The notes: generated by a model from the letters alone, not told the origin. DNA of 9,167 nt from DAOVRL01 sp964459805 (GCA_964459805.1 CAYWOD010000142.1:1-9167), one strand, 5' to 3'; shown: positions 1 to 5,699, numbered from the stretch's first letter. Program-made: numbers and translations.

Positions 1-43
1 CCTGAGCATCGTCGAAGGGCTTGCCCTGAGCGAAGTCGAAGGG
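1..43. repeat. Tandem imperfect repeat at left edge (CCTGAGC...TCGAAGGG type)
   Basis: Two imperfect copies stand in tandem: CCTGAGCATCGTCGAAGGG at 1-19 and CCCTGAGCGAAGTCGAAGGG at 24-43. Each unit is partly self-complementary (CCCT...AGGG at its ends). This looks like a dispersed REP-type intergenic palindrome. The window starts inside it, so its full extent is unknown. Such repeats often end metagenomic contigs, which may explain the window edge. Confidence 0.6.
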
Positions 44-195
44 ACGACATACGAAATACAAACCCAATCCCGTTCACTTATCGAACACTAAAATCATCAC
101 CCAAAACAGGAACTCATAAGATGAGCCTAAAAAGAAACTTACAGACCGCCGGAAACAAAATTCACACCCGCGGCGTAAACTTGCCAAGCCGCTGC

Positions 196-224
196 TTGAC
201 AGGCCTGGCGATGGAGGATAGACT
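196..224 (+). promoter_or_regulatory. Sigma70-type promoter of the isocitrate dehydrogenase gene
   Basis: There is a perfect -35 box TTGACA at 196-201, a 17-nt spacer and a -10 box TAGACT (4/6) at 219-224. Transcription would start near 231, about 24 nt before the ATG at 255. A GGAG ribosome site at 242-245 lies in that leader, 9 nt before the start. A GCGGC/GCCGC inverted repeat (170-174 and 188-192) sits just upstream of the -35 box; its role is unknown. Confidence 0.7.
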
Positions 225-254
225 ATCATTTTTGCATTCTCGGAGTATTTCGAT

Positions 255-1340
255 ATGGTTAATGTCACTTTTGTTACCGGTGATGGAATCGGGCCGGAAA
301 TCGCGGAGGCTACCCGCAGGTGCATTGACGCCACCGGGGCGGGCATCGAATGGGATATCGTCGAGGCCGGCTCGGACGTGATGGAGCGGCTGGGCACCCC
401 CTTACCCGAAGCCACCGTCGAATCGATTAAGAAAAACGGTATCGCCATCAAGGCCCCTATCACTACACCTGTCGGCACGGGCTTTCGGAGCATAAACGTC
501 CACCTTCGCCAGTCGCTCGATCTGTATGCCTGCCTGCGGCCATCCAAGAGCTACGAGGGCGTCCGCAGCAGATACTCCGACATCGACTTAGTGGTCGTGC
601 GAGAGAACACCGAAGACCTCTACGCAGGCATCGAATACGAAAAGGGCAAAGACGACACCAACGAGTTAATCAACTGGATCAACAAGCACACCACTCGACA
701 CATCACAAAAGACTCCGGCGTCAGCATAAAGCCCATCTCGGTCTCGGCCACGCAGCGCATCGTCCGCTTCGCGTTCGACTACGCCCGCAACCTCGGCCGA
801 AAGAAGGTCACCAGCGTCCACAAGGCCAACATTATGAAATTCTCCGACGGCCTCTGGCTCGACGTCAGCCGGGAGGTCGCAACCGAATACCCCGACATCG
901 AGTTCGAGGACCGCATCGTCGATAATATGTGCATGCAGTTGATCCAGAAGCCCGAGCTTTACGACGTGCTCGTCCTGCCGAATCTCTACGGCGACATAAT
1001 AAGCGACCTCTGTGCCGGCTTAGTCGGCGGACTCGGAGTCGCGCCGGGAGGCAATATCGGCAACAACATCGCCATATTCGAGGCAACCCACGGCTCCGCA
1101 CCAAAATACAAGGGCCTAAACAAGGTCAACCCCACAGCCCTGATACTAAGCGGCGTGATGATGCTCCGCCACTTAGGCAAAAACGCCGAGGCCGACAAGT
1201 TAGAAGCCGCCGTCGCCGTCGTCATCGCCGAAGGAAAAAACGTAACCTACGATATGAAGCCCCATCGAGACGACCCCACCGCAGTAGGAACATCCCAAAT
1301 GGCCGACGCCATAATCGATAAGATCAAAAGCTCGACTTAG
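255..1340 (+). CDS. icd: Isocitrate dehydrogenase (isocitrate/isopropylmalate dehydrogenase family)
   Basis: This enzyme oxidatively decarboxylates isocitrate to 2-oxoglutarate in the cytoplasmic TCA cycle. The family is clear from GDGIGPE at residues 9-15 and the substrate loop RSINVHLRQ at 78-86. The Ser79/Asn81/Arg85 pattern is the isocitrate type, not the isopropylmalate type. Arg95, Arg116 and Tyr123 follow, then catalytic Lys190 and metal-binding Asp224, Asp247 and Asp251. The cofactor loop EATHGSAPKY spans 276-285. At 361 residues it is shorter than the E. coli enzyme (416) and closer to NAD-type enzymes. However, Lys284, Tyr285, Val291 and Tyr332 match E. coli NADP determinants, while the position matching Arg395 appears to be Pro, so cofactor use is open. 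The start has GGAG at 242-245 and the family N-terminus begins directly. The gene converges on the next one, and its TAG interlocks with the opposing TAA. Confidence 0.95.
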   Translation: MVNVTFVTGDGIGPEIAEATRRCIDATGAGIEWDIVEAGSDVMERLGTPLPEATVESIKKNGIAIKAPITTPVGTGFRSINVHLRQSLDLYACLRPSKSYEGVRSRYSDIDLVVVRENTEDLYAGIEYEKGKDDTNELINWINKHTTRHITKDSGVSIKPISVSATQRIVRFAFDYARNLGRKKVTSVHKANIMKFSDGLWLDVSREVATEYPDIEFEDRIVDNMCMQLIQKPELYDVLVLPNLYGDIISDLCAGLVGGLGVAPGGNIGNNIAIFEATHGSAPKYKGLNKVNPTALILSGVMMLRHLGKNAEADKLEAAVAVVIAEGKNVTYDMKPHRDDPTAVGTSQMADAIIDKIKSST

Positions 1341-1879
1341 CCGCCCGACTGGCTTCTATTCAGACCTCGCTTCGCGTTCCTCAAGTACTTCTGCGCTTTC
1401 TTATAATTCGGGCCGCCCATCCCGTCGAAAGAACAGGACTCAAGAGTGTCGATGAAACGGTGGCGTTTATTTCGAATCTCGTGCTGGACCTTTGGGAAAT
1501 ACCGCTCGAAGTCATAATCTAACAGGTGCTCAAGGAGGACTGCTGCTATCGCCCCTCTCATGTCATCATCCTCCGAGTCGCCGAATTCGCTAACAACATC
1601 CCAAACCAAGTCTCGCTCGCACTCGATCAACTCTTGTACTACAAGTAACGACTGCCATCTACAGTTATTATCCGGATCCCTAACAAGTCTTCGGGCTAAC
1701 GCGAAGCACTCTCTCGGGTCGTCACCCGATGCGATCTGCTTCCTCATTAGTACAAGTGCCAGCAGCCGCTTGTTTCCTTCGGGAGATTCCGCCAACGCGG
1801 TCAGTTGATCCAGTGAAAGATGCCTGTACTCGTTCTCAGCCACCTCCCACGCTCTTTTCAACGCCTTTTTCTTCTTCAC
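1337..1879 (-). CDS. Uncharacterised helical protein, HEAT-repeat-like
   Basis: I do not recognise a named family for this 180-aa protein. It has no signal peptide or membrane segment and looks soluble. The N-terminus is very basic (KKKKALKR). From about residue 20 to 125 it reads as consecutive amphipathic helices of roughly 30-40 residues (LDQLTALAES, RLLALVLMRKQI, CRWQSLLVVQELI, MRGAIAAVLLEHLL). This fits an alpha-solenoid or HEAT-like scaffold, which usually mediates protein binding. The C-terminus (KKAQKYLRNAKRGLNRS) is basic and could bind nucleic acid. The start codon is GTG, supported by AAGGAG at 1889-1894, 9 nt upstream. A TATTAT at 1919-1924 could be a -10 box, but no good -35 box accompanies it. 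The last codons overlap the icd stop on the other strand, with no room for a terminator between the two genes. Confidence 0.75.
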   Translation of the reverse strand: MKKKKALKRAWEVAENEYRHLSLDQLTALAESPEGNKRLLALVLMRKQIASGDDPRECFALARRLVRDPDNNCRWQSLLVVQELIECERDLVWDVVSEFGDSEDDDMRGAIAAVLLEHLLDYDFERYFPKVQHEIRNKRHRFIDTLESCSFDGMGGPNYKKAQKYLRNAKRGLNRSQSGG

Positions 1880-2078
1880 GATTGAACGCTCCTTCGCTCA
1901 CCTCCAAGTCTAACTCTCATAATACCACATTGAGGTGTGAGTGTAATGATACTTCCGACAAATCTCAATCTTGGCTGGCGAAAAAGGCCGACTCCAAGGG
2001 CGAGACGGCCGAGAGAACGAACATTTTCCTGGTATCCGCGTATAGAAGCTGTGTTTTCCAGCCGATAACGCAGTTATT

Positions 2079-2083
2079 GAGGA
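2079..2083 (+). promoter_or_regulatory. Ribosome binding site that decides the lepB start
   Basis: GAGGA directly abuts a first ATG at 2084 (spacing 0), too close for use. It lies 6 nt before a second in-frame ATG at 2090, a normal distance. The second ATG is therefore the likelier start. Confidence 0.6.
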
Positions 2084-2089
2084 ATGAGA

Positions 2090-2791
2090 ATGAAGAACCG
2101 AAAGGCAATCAAGTTCGTTCGCAAGATGTGGAAAGACTGGTGGAAAACGGCCTTTTTCGTCCTTTTCGTGGTCATACCCGTAAAATCGAGCTTAGCCGAC
2201 TGGAATTGGGTCCCGACCGGTTCTATGAATCCTACTATCCTCGATGGCGATCTGGTCTATGTGGATAAGATCGCCTACGACCTGCGCATTCCCCTCACAC
2301 TGCATCGCATAGCCAAATGGTCGGACCCGGCCAGAGGAGATATCGTAATCTGCTTTTCCCCGGAAGACCAGACCAGGCTGGTCAAGCGAGTGATTGCGCT
2401 GCCGGGTGATACAATCGAAATGAGAAGAAATGTGCTCTTCATAAACGGCCAACCTCTCACCTACACAAAAGCCGATTCCAGATACGCCAACCAGCTCCCT
2501 CCCAATCTGAAGAATCGCGTGGTCCTGGCGACAGAAAATCTGGACGGAGTCGCACATCCGGTAATGAGCATTCCTTCGGTCCCGGCAATGCGGGACTTCG
2601 GGCCTGTTAAAGTACCCCGGAACAACTACTTTGTGATGGGTGACAACCGCGATAACAGCAAGGATTCGCGGCATTTCGGTTTTGTGCAAAGGGAAGTAAT
2701 AGTCGGAAAAGCAAAGGCCGTAATCGTCTCATTCGACATAACCGACAAGTACCAGCCCCGATTGAAAAGGACTTTTGCCCCTTTGAATTAG
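2090..2791 (+). CDS. lepB: Signal peptidase I
   Basis: This membrane-bound serine protease removes signal peptides from exported proteins on the outer face of the cytoplasmic membrane. With the start at 2090 it has 233 residues. A basic N-terminus is followed by one membrane segment at about 20-35 (TAFFVLFVVIPVKSS). Next come the catalytic serine motif VPTGSMNPTI (Ser45) and the catalytic lysine motif RLVKRVIALPGD (Lys99). The family box GDNRDNSKDSRHFG lies near residues 180-195. All parts of the Ser/Lys dyad enzyme are present and the length fits a complete type I peptidase with a single anchor. An alternative ATG at 2084 adds two residues but has no ribosome-site spacing. The gene is flanked by non-coding DNA on both sides and seems to be transcribed alone. 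I could not identify a convincing promoter in 1880-2078. Confidence 0.93.
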   Translation: MKNRKAIKFVRKMWKDWWKTAFFVLFVVIPVKSSLADWNWVPTGSMNPTILDGDLVYVDKIAYDLRIPLTLHRIAKWSDPARGDIVICFSPEDQTRLVKRVIALPGDTIEMRRNVLFINGQPLTYTKADSRYANQLPPNLKNRVVLATENLDGVAHPVMSIPSVPAMRDFGPVKVPRNNYFVMGDNRDNSKDSRHFGFVQREVIVGKAKAVIVSFDITDKYQPRLKRTFAPLN

Positions 2792-2953
2792 CCGACCTTG
2801 AGGCTTCGTGTATTATCCTGTGACTACTGCGCTTTGATCTTCAATTTCCACCCCGCACAACCGGTGAAACCGACGAGGCCACTGAGAAATTCCTAACCCG
2901 GACGAGCGGGAACCAAAAAGGGTGGGATAAAAAGCTGGCGCCTCAACGAAACC

Positions 2954-3051
2954 GCCTTTTGCTCATAAGCATCCATCTTATTCGCACGGCCGCAATCTCC
3001 CTCCCCACCCTCTTCGAGTGAGGGAGATTGCTTGTTTTGAAAGCAAAAGGC
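2954..3051. repeat. Nested inverted repeat (outer and inner perfect arms)
   Basis: The outer arms GCCTTTTGCT (2954-2963) and AGCAAAAGGC (3042-3051) are a perfect 10-bp match. Inside them lie perfect 12-bp arms, GCAATCTCCCTC (2992-3003) and GAGGGAGATTGC (3020-3031), around a 16-nt loop. Five-base arms CCCGG (2897-2901) and CCGGG (3062-3066) could extend the symmetry outward. A transcript could fold into a long interrupted hairpin. No T-run follows the inner stem closely, so a simple terminator is unlikely. A non-autonomous mobile repeat or a structured RNA fits better. Confidence 0.6.
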
Positions 3052-3136
3052 TTCGCTGCTGCCGGGCCGATCAAAGGTGTCGCGCAATAGAAAACGATTT
3101 GGCACCATCTTTGAGATACTTCGATTCCAGAATTGC

Positions 3137-3165
3137 TTGACAATCTCTGTTGAACAATTTAGCAT
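3137..3165 (+). promoter_or_regulatory. Orphan sigma70-type promoter
   Basis: TTGACA at 3137-3142, a 17-nt spacer and TAGCAT (4/6) at 3160-3165 give the same architecture as the icd promoter. The only ORF at a sensible distance downstream is a 17-codon one. The promoter may therefore be left from a gene that has been lost, or it may transcribe toward the MNT gene at 3370. Confidence 0.45.
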
Positions 3166-3186
3166 TCTTGCTGTCAGGATATGTCT

Positions 3187-3240
3187 ATGAATGAGAATAT
3201 TCAGATAAACGAAGAGAAAATTCGGCATGGTTCAATCTAA
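3187..3240 (+). pseudogene. Very short ORF, possible 5' remnant of a lost gene
   Basis: This ORF of 17 codons (MNENIQINEEKIRHGSI) follows the promoter at 3137-3165 and has AGGA at 3176-3179, 7 nt before the ATG. An in-frame ATG at 3181 would add two residues but is only 1 nt from AGGA. Promoter, ribosome site and start are spaced as in a real gene, but the frame closes at once. No downstream frame continues it recognisably. It may be the surviving 5' end of a deleted gene, a leader peptide, or chance. Confidence 0.25.
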
Positions 3241-3369
3241 TACCCCCCAGGGTAACACTATCCAAGACAGTCGAATGAGCAGAAATACTCATAACAACTT
3301 GTCAAGACAAAAGTTACGGAGAATATCCCAATTCGCCGAACTCAGAAAGGCGATACCCTGTTCTGAACC

Positions 3370-3651
3370 ATGCCGAAAATTCGGGGTTTTTGCGAGCGGC
3401 ATCATATAAGTCGGCTGGCGATATTTGGGTCGGCTCTGCGGGCCGATTTCGACGAGGACAGCGACGTGGATGTTTTGGTGGACTTCATACCCGGCCATGT
3501 TCCCGGCTTTTTCGGCTTGTTCGAGATGGAAGAGAAACTCTCCGCCTTGTTCGGCGGACGCAAAGTGGAGATGCGCACGCCGGAAGACGTCAGTAGATAT
3601 TTCCGCGACGAAATAGTTGCTAAAGCGGAGGTGCAGTATGTTCGAAGATGA
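3370..3651 (+). CDS. MNT-type nucleotidyltransferase, antitoxin of a broken MNT/HEPN pair
   Basis: This is a 93-aa minimal nucleotidyltransferase. In MNT/HEPN toxin-antitoxin modules such proteins neutralise a HEPN ribonuclease toxin; in the best-studied pair they add AMP to it. The signature IFGSALR (residues 18-24) is followed by SDVDVLV (31-37), giving Gly20-Ser21 and metal-binding Asp32 and Asp34. A third acidic residue sits in KVEMRTPEDVSRYF (Glu67, often Asp in the family). The C-terminus AEVQYVRR is typical, so the protein looks complete. The N-terminus is a few residues shorter than usual: an in-frame stop lies just upstream (3364-3366) and no ribosome site is well placed, so the 5' end may be slightly damaged. 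It overlaps the first codons of a truncated HEPN gene by 14 nt. Without an intact partner it is an orphan antitoxin. Confidence 0.85.
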   Translation: MPKIRGFCERHHISRLAIFGSALRADFDEDSDVDVLVDFIPGHVPGFFGLFEMEEKLSALFGGRKVEMRTPEDVSRYFRDEIVAKAEVQYVRR

Positions 3652-3745
3652 CAGCGTTCGCATTCGCCACCAAGCAACAAGTCACGAACCAGTAATCACG
3701 AATTCGGCGGGGGTTTGTACGAAGTTTTGGTTTGGCAGGAGTTGA
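3638..3745 (+). pseudogene. Truncated HEPN toxin gene (hepT-like), cut off at a repeat
   Basis: GGAGG at 3627-3631 lies 6 nt before an ATG at 3638. The first residues, MFEDDSVRIRH, resemble the usual start of HEPN (DUF86/HepT) proteins, which normally continue ...RHMLDAA. The gene overlaps the MNT stop as partner genes in these modules often do. After His11 (about position 3670) the resemblance ends. The frame runs through a CAAGTCACGA-type repeat and stops at 3743-3745, giving 35 residues where a HEPN toxin has about 110-150. The catalytic R-x4-6-H region is absent, so no toxin can be made. Confidence 0.6.
3677..3706. repeat. Dispersed TCACGA-type repeat, copy 1
   Basis: The stretch begins ACAAGTCACGA and contains TCACGAA twice, at 3682-3688 and 3696-3702. 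The same 11 bases, followed by a related but shorter tail ending in TTCG, recur at 9065-9086. Copy 1 lies exactly where the HEPN reading frame loses its homology. It may be the junction of the deletion or insertion that broke that gene. Confidence 0.5.
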
Positions 3746-3782
3746 GGTGTAGTGTATTTTGAAAGGAAAGGGGGAAATTATA

Positions 3783-3895
3783 ATGAAAATGTGGGTTATG
3801 GAGTTATTTTAGTTATATCATTTTGTGGAACGCTGTGGTATTGTGGTTGTACAGATTTAGCTTTGACGACTCGAATTATTTTGGTAAAATACTAA
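3783..3895 (+). pseudogene. Frameshifted lipoprotein-like remnant
   Basis: A purine-rich ribosome site (AAAGGAAAGGGGG, 3762-3774) precedes ATG at 3783, which gives only MKMWVMELF before TAG (3810-3812). One base added near 3799 would join this start to the frame beginning GGA at 3800. That frame reads GVILVISFCGTLWYCGCTDLA and then closes at 3893-3895. The joined product would look like a lipoprotein signal: basic start, hydrophobic core, small residues, Cys. A GTG at 3791 could open the same frame but lacks ribosome-site spacing. The operon promoter at 3863-3890 lies within the remnant. Confidence 0.35.
3863..3890 (+). promoter_or_regulatory. Promoter of the three-gene accessory operon
   Basis: TTGACG (5/6) at 3863-3868, a 16-nt spacer and TAAAAT (5/6) at 3885-3890 predict a start near 3897. 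The leader to the ATG at 4034 would be about 137 nt. That is long enough to hold a regulatory structure, but I see no clear riboswitch or terminator hairpin in it. TAAGGAG at 4019-4025 is a strong ribosome site. Confidence 0.6.
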
Positions 3896-4033
3896 GGTGG
3901 TTTCTGAATTGAGTCGACTTACGTACCTAATGTGATGTGCGTCAAGCAAGGAAGTCTTTTGAAGAAGTTCGATTCTTGTTTTGGGCGGGTTATTTAGGCC
4001 AGACGATAAGCGGTGGCTTAAGGAGAAAAAGAT

Positions 4034-4744
4034 ATGTTAGAAAATCTTCTTGGACCCGATAGGGTGGCATCGGAAGAACTTGTTAGTGATATGAGAACTC
4101 TCTGCCGTCTTGGGGGTGATGATTTGAGGGGATTGGCTAAGGTTTTTGCTGAATTGGGGGCGTCAATACTATCAGAAGAAACTGAGGCTATCAGAAGTAT
4201 TGAGAAGAACGTAAAAGCTTTTCAGAAAGATCGCAAACTGCTGAATAGCGCATTGCCAGCGAGCGGATTTGTTCTGCGACGTTGGGCCCAACGGAATCTC
4301 ATAAGAGAGCAGGTTGTCGATGACCTTGTCGGGATTGGAATCTCTGAAGAAGAAAGTGCAAACATAGCACCACTGCTTGATGCTATGGAGCAAAGCGTTG
4401 AGTCATTACGAGACCATTTGCTGGAAAATCATGCCATGAGTTTAGGAGTCCCCAGGATTAGATCGGCAACCTGTGCTTGTGACGCACGCGCGGTATTTAG
4501 AACCAATAGGTACGAAAAATCACGAGATGACAGTCAGCCCTATTTTGTTTTGAATGGTTTTGTCGCTGTTGCTATACTTGAAATGGTTGCTGAGTTGAAT
4601 GAGGAGGAAACGACCCATGCTTTTCTCCTGGATGACGAGCAGCTTAAGGATATGGAGAAGGTTCTTCAAAGAGCGCGCAAGCGAATGAAGCGAGTTAAAG
4701 ATGCATTGGGCGAATTACACAGGTCAAAAGGTCAGGAGAAATGA
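4034..4744 (+). CDS. Uncharacterised protein with possible COMM-like C-terminal domain; first gene of protease operon
   Basis: No characterised family is certain for this 236-aa soluble protein. Residues 1-135 are almost entirely helical and acidic. They include a segment REQVVDDLVGIGISEEES (91-108) that alternates helices and short turns. Residues about 136-200 look like beta strands (TCACDARAVFR, FVLNGFVAVAILEMVAEL, THAFLL). A charged amphipathic helix follows (DDEQLKDMEKVLQRARKRMKR). A helical N-terminus, then strands, then 'F-L--EQL--L---L--A' is the layout of eukaryotic COMM-domain proteins. I also recall similar uncharacterised bacterial proteins. This fold assignment is inference. The start is firm: TAAGGAG (4019-4025) is 8 nt upstream, and a good promoter lies at 3863-3890. 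The stop codon overlaps the first possible start of the next gene (ATGA at 4741). Codon use is visibly A+T-richer than in icd or mutS, suggesting acquisition from elsewhere. Confidence 0.8.
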   Translation: MLENLLGPDRVASEELVSDMRTLCRLGGDDLRGLAKVFAELGASILSEETEAIRSIEKNVKAFQKDRKLLNSALPASGFVLRRWAQRNLIREQVVDDLVGIGISEEESANIAPLLDAMEQSVESLRDHLLENHAMSLGVPRIRSATCACDARAVFRTNRYEKSRDDSQPYFVLNGFVAVAILEMVAELNEEETTHAFLLDDEQLKDMEKVLQRARKRMKRVKDALGELHRSKGQEK

Positions 4745-4746
4745 GG

Positions 4747-5229
4747 ATGGTAAGTTTGACAAATGGAAGACAGAAGTTCTTAGATGAAGATGGCTATCTA
4801 GTTAAGAGAGGTCCAAAAGGGGAATTGGAGCAGTGGAAGAAAGAGGATTCCAAGAAGGGGTATACAATTCACGCATTTTCTGTTGCTTCTGAAGGTTATG
4901 ATAAACCCATACAACTGCTGATTGGAATTCCCCGGAAGAAATGTATAGACCCAGAAGCGGAGGAGCAGGAGAAACGTGAATGGGACCTTTCAGCTTTTGA
5001 ACACGAACTACAACGTTTTCAACGAATTTTGCCGGAACTGATGAAAACTTATCCTCACCAGTTCGTAGCGCTTCTTAATGGTGAAGTTGTCGATTACGAT
5101 AAGGATGAGCTTGAATTGGCCAAGAGAGTCTACAGCAAATATAAAAGCGAGTTTGTGCTTGTTCGCGAAGTTAAGACGGAGGTCCCAGTAATCTTTGCTT
5201 TGGAGTCGCCGGAAGGCGTGGTGAGATGA
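4747..5229 (+). CDS. Uncharacterised protein with DUF5678-like C-terminal domain; second gene of protease operon
   Basis: This small soluble protein has no signal peptide or membrane helix. It is 160 residues from the ATG at 4747. The first 65 residues are charged and probably mix strand and loop (GYTIHAFSVASEGYDKPIQLLIGIP). An acidic helix follows at roughly 70-95. The remainder, from LPELMKTYPHQFVALLNGEVVDYDK to FVLVREV, has the pattern of DUF5678: a helix ending '-YP--(W/F)VA', a turn 'NGEVV', then a helix and strand. The function of that domain is unknown. AGGAG at 4734-4738 is 8 nt from the ATG at 4747 but only 2 nt from an in-frame ATG at 4741. I therefore prefer 4747, although 4741 would give the classic ATGA overlap with the upstream stop. 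The stop overlaps the start of the protease gene by 4 nt, so translation is probably coupled. Confidence 0.75.
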   Translation: MVSLTNGRQKFLDEDGYLVKRGPKGELEQWKKEDSKKGYTIHAFSVASEGYDKPIQLLIGIPRKKCIDPEAEEQEKREWDLSAFEHELQRFQRILPELMKTYPHQFVALLNGEVVDYDKDELELAKRVYSKYKSEFVLVREVKTEVPVIFALESPEGVVR

Positions 5230-5669
5230 TAAAGGGCGAGTTCTTACAGATATACGGGGGCTTTACTTGCCAAAATCCAGCGATTGTCATTCAGAACGTC
5301 ATTGTGGGAGATCTGCTCGGGAATGCTTTTCCTGAGCCACAAGATGCCCTGATAGATACTGGGGCAGATAGAACTGTGGTTCCAATCAAAATATGCAGAA
5401 ACCTTCGGCTTCGAATTCTTGGCCGCCCATATGTTCGCGGATTTGATGAACAAGAGCAGCAATGTTCAATTTATTGGGCCTGCCTTAAAATTGAAGGCGT
5501 TGGGGATATTCCGCTCAAAGTGTTCGGGGTAAACAGGAGAAGTATCCTTCTCGGACGAGATTTTCTTAAGAGTATGTTGTTGGTAATGGATGATAGATCT
5601 TCGAAGTTTGGGATTAGTATAAGTAAGCAATGGAAGACTCTTTTGCTTAAGTCTTTACGAACATTATAG
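5226..5669 (+). CDS. Retropepsin-like aspartic protease; third gene of operon
   Basis: This is a 147-aa protein of the retroviral-type (clan AA) aspartic protease superfamily. The active-site motif ALIDTGADRTVVP covers residues 41-53, with catalytic Asp44 in Asp-Thr-Gly. The hydrophobic second motif before a conserved Gly is ILLGRDFLKSMLLVMD at 107-122. The flap region would lie between (YVRGFDEQEQQCS). With one Asp-Thr-Gly per chain, the active enzyme must be a homodimer. There is no signal peptide, membrane anchor or gag-like domain, so it is likely cytosolic and not part of a retroelement. GGAAGG at 5211-5216 is 9 nt before the start, and the ATGA overlap with the upstream gene implies coupled translation. 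The substrate is unknown; the two upstream proteins are the natural candidates for substrates or regulators. The gene is followed by the convergent mutS remnant, with no clear terminator between. Confidence 0.85.
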   Translation: MIKGEFLQIYGGFTCQNPAIVIQNVIVGDLLGNAFPEPQDALIDTGADRTVVPIKICRNLRLRILGRPYVRGFDEQEQQCSIYWACLKIEGVGDIPLKVFGVNRRSILLGRDFLKSMLLVMDDRSSKFGISISKQWKTLLLKSLRTL

Positions 5670-5693
5670 CGCCAAAACCAACATTATTGTGCC
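5660..5693. repeat. 20-bp-period direct repeat overlapping the protease stop
   Basis: AACATTATAGCGCC (5660-5673) and AACATTATTGTGCC (5680-5693) match at 12 of 14 positions and are offset by exactly 20 bp, about two helical turns. The first copy contains the TAG of the protease gene. The second ends just before the stop codon of the opposing mutS remnant. The repeat could be a paired protein-binding site or a small tandem duplication. Confidence 0.4.
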
Positions 5694-5699
5694 GAATTT

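Larger units (their letters stand above)
2792..3369. other. Gene-poor stretch with inverted repeats and an orphan promoter
   Basis: No convincing protein gene lies between lepB and the first MNT gene. What can be seen is a nested inverted repeat (2954-3051), a good promoter-like sequence (3137-3165) and a very short ORF after it (3187-3240). The longer open frames here, on both strands, lack family motifs and a placed ribosome site. They appear to be chance. The region probably holds repeat DNA and remnants of lost genes. Confidence 0.6.

Noticed and set aside
121..381. 86-codon plus-strand ORF before and inside icd
   Set aside because: It overlaps the conserved start of icd in another frame, has no family motifs, and the icd promoter lies within it.
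74..547. 157-codon minus-strand ORF over the icd start
   Set aside because: It is mostly antisense to the well-supported icd gene; the rest is intergenic and the composition is unlike a real protein.
2893..3228. 111-codon minus-strand ORF in the gene-poor stretch
   Set aside because: It runs through the inverted repeat, has no recognisable motif or ribosome site, and looks like chance translation of repeat DNA.
3227..3409. 60-codon plus-strand ORF before the first MNT gene
   Set aside because: It overlaps the MNT gene in a different frame and its composition (many Arg, Ser, Asn) shows no family pattern.
5226..5669. Retrotransposon or retrovirus-like element suggested by the retropepsin
   Set aside because: No reverse transcriptase, integrase or gag-like gene lies nearby; the protease is part of a cellular-type operon.
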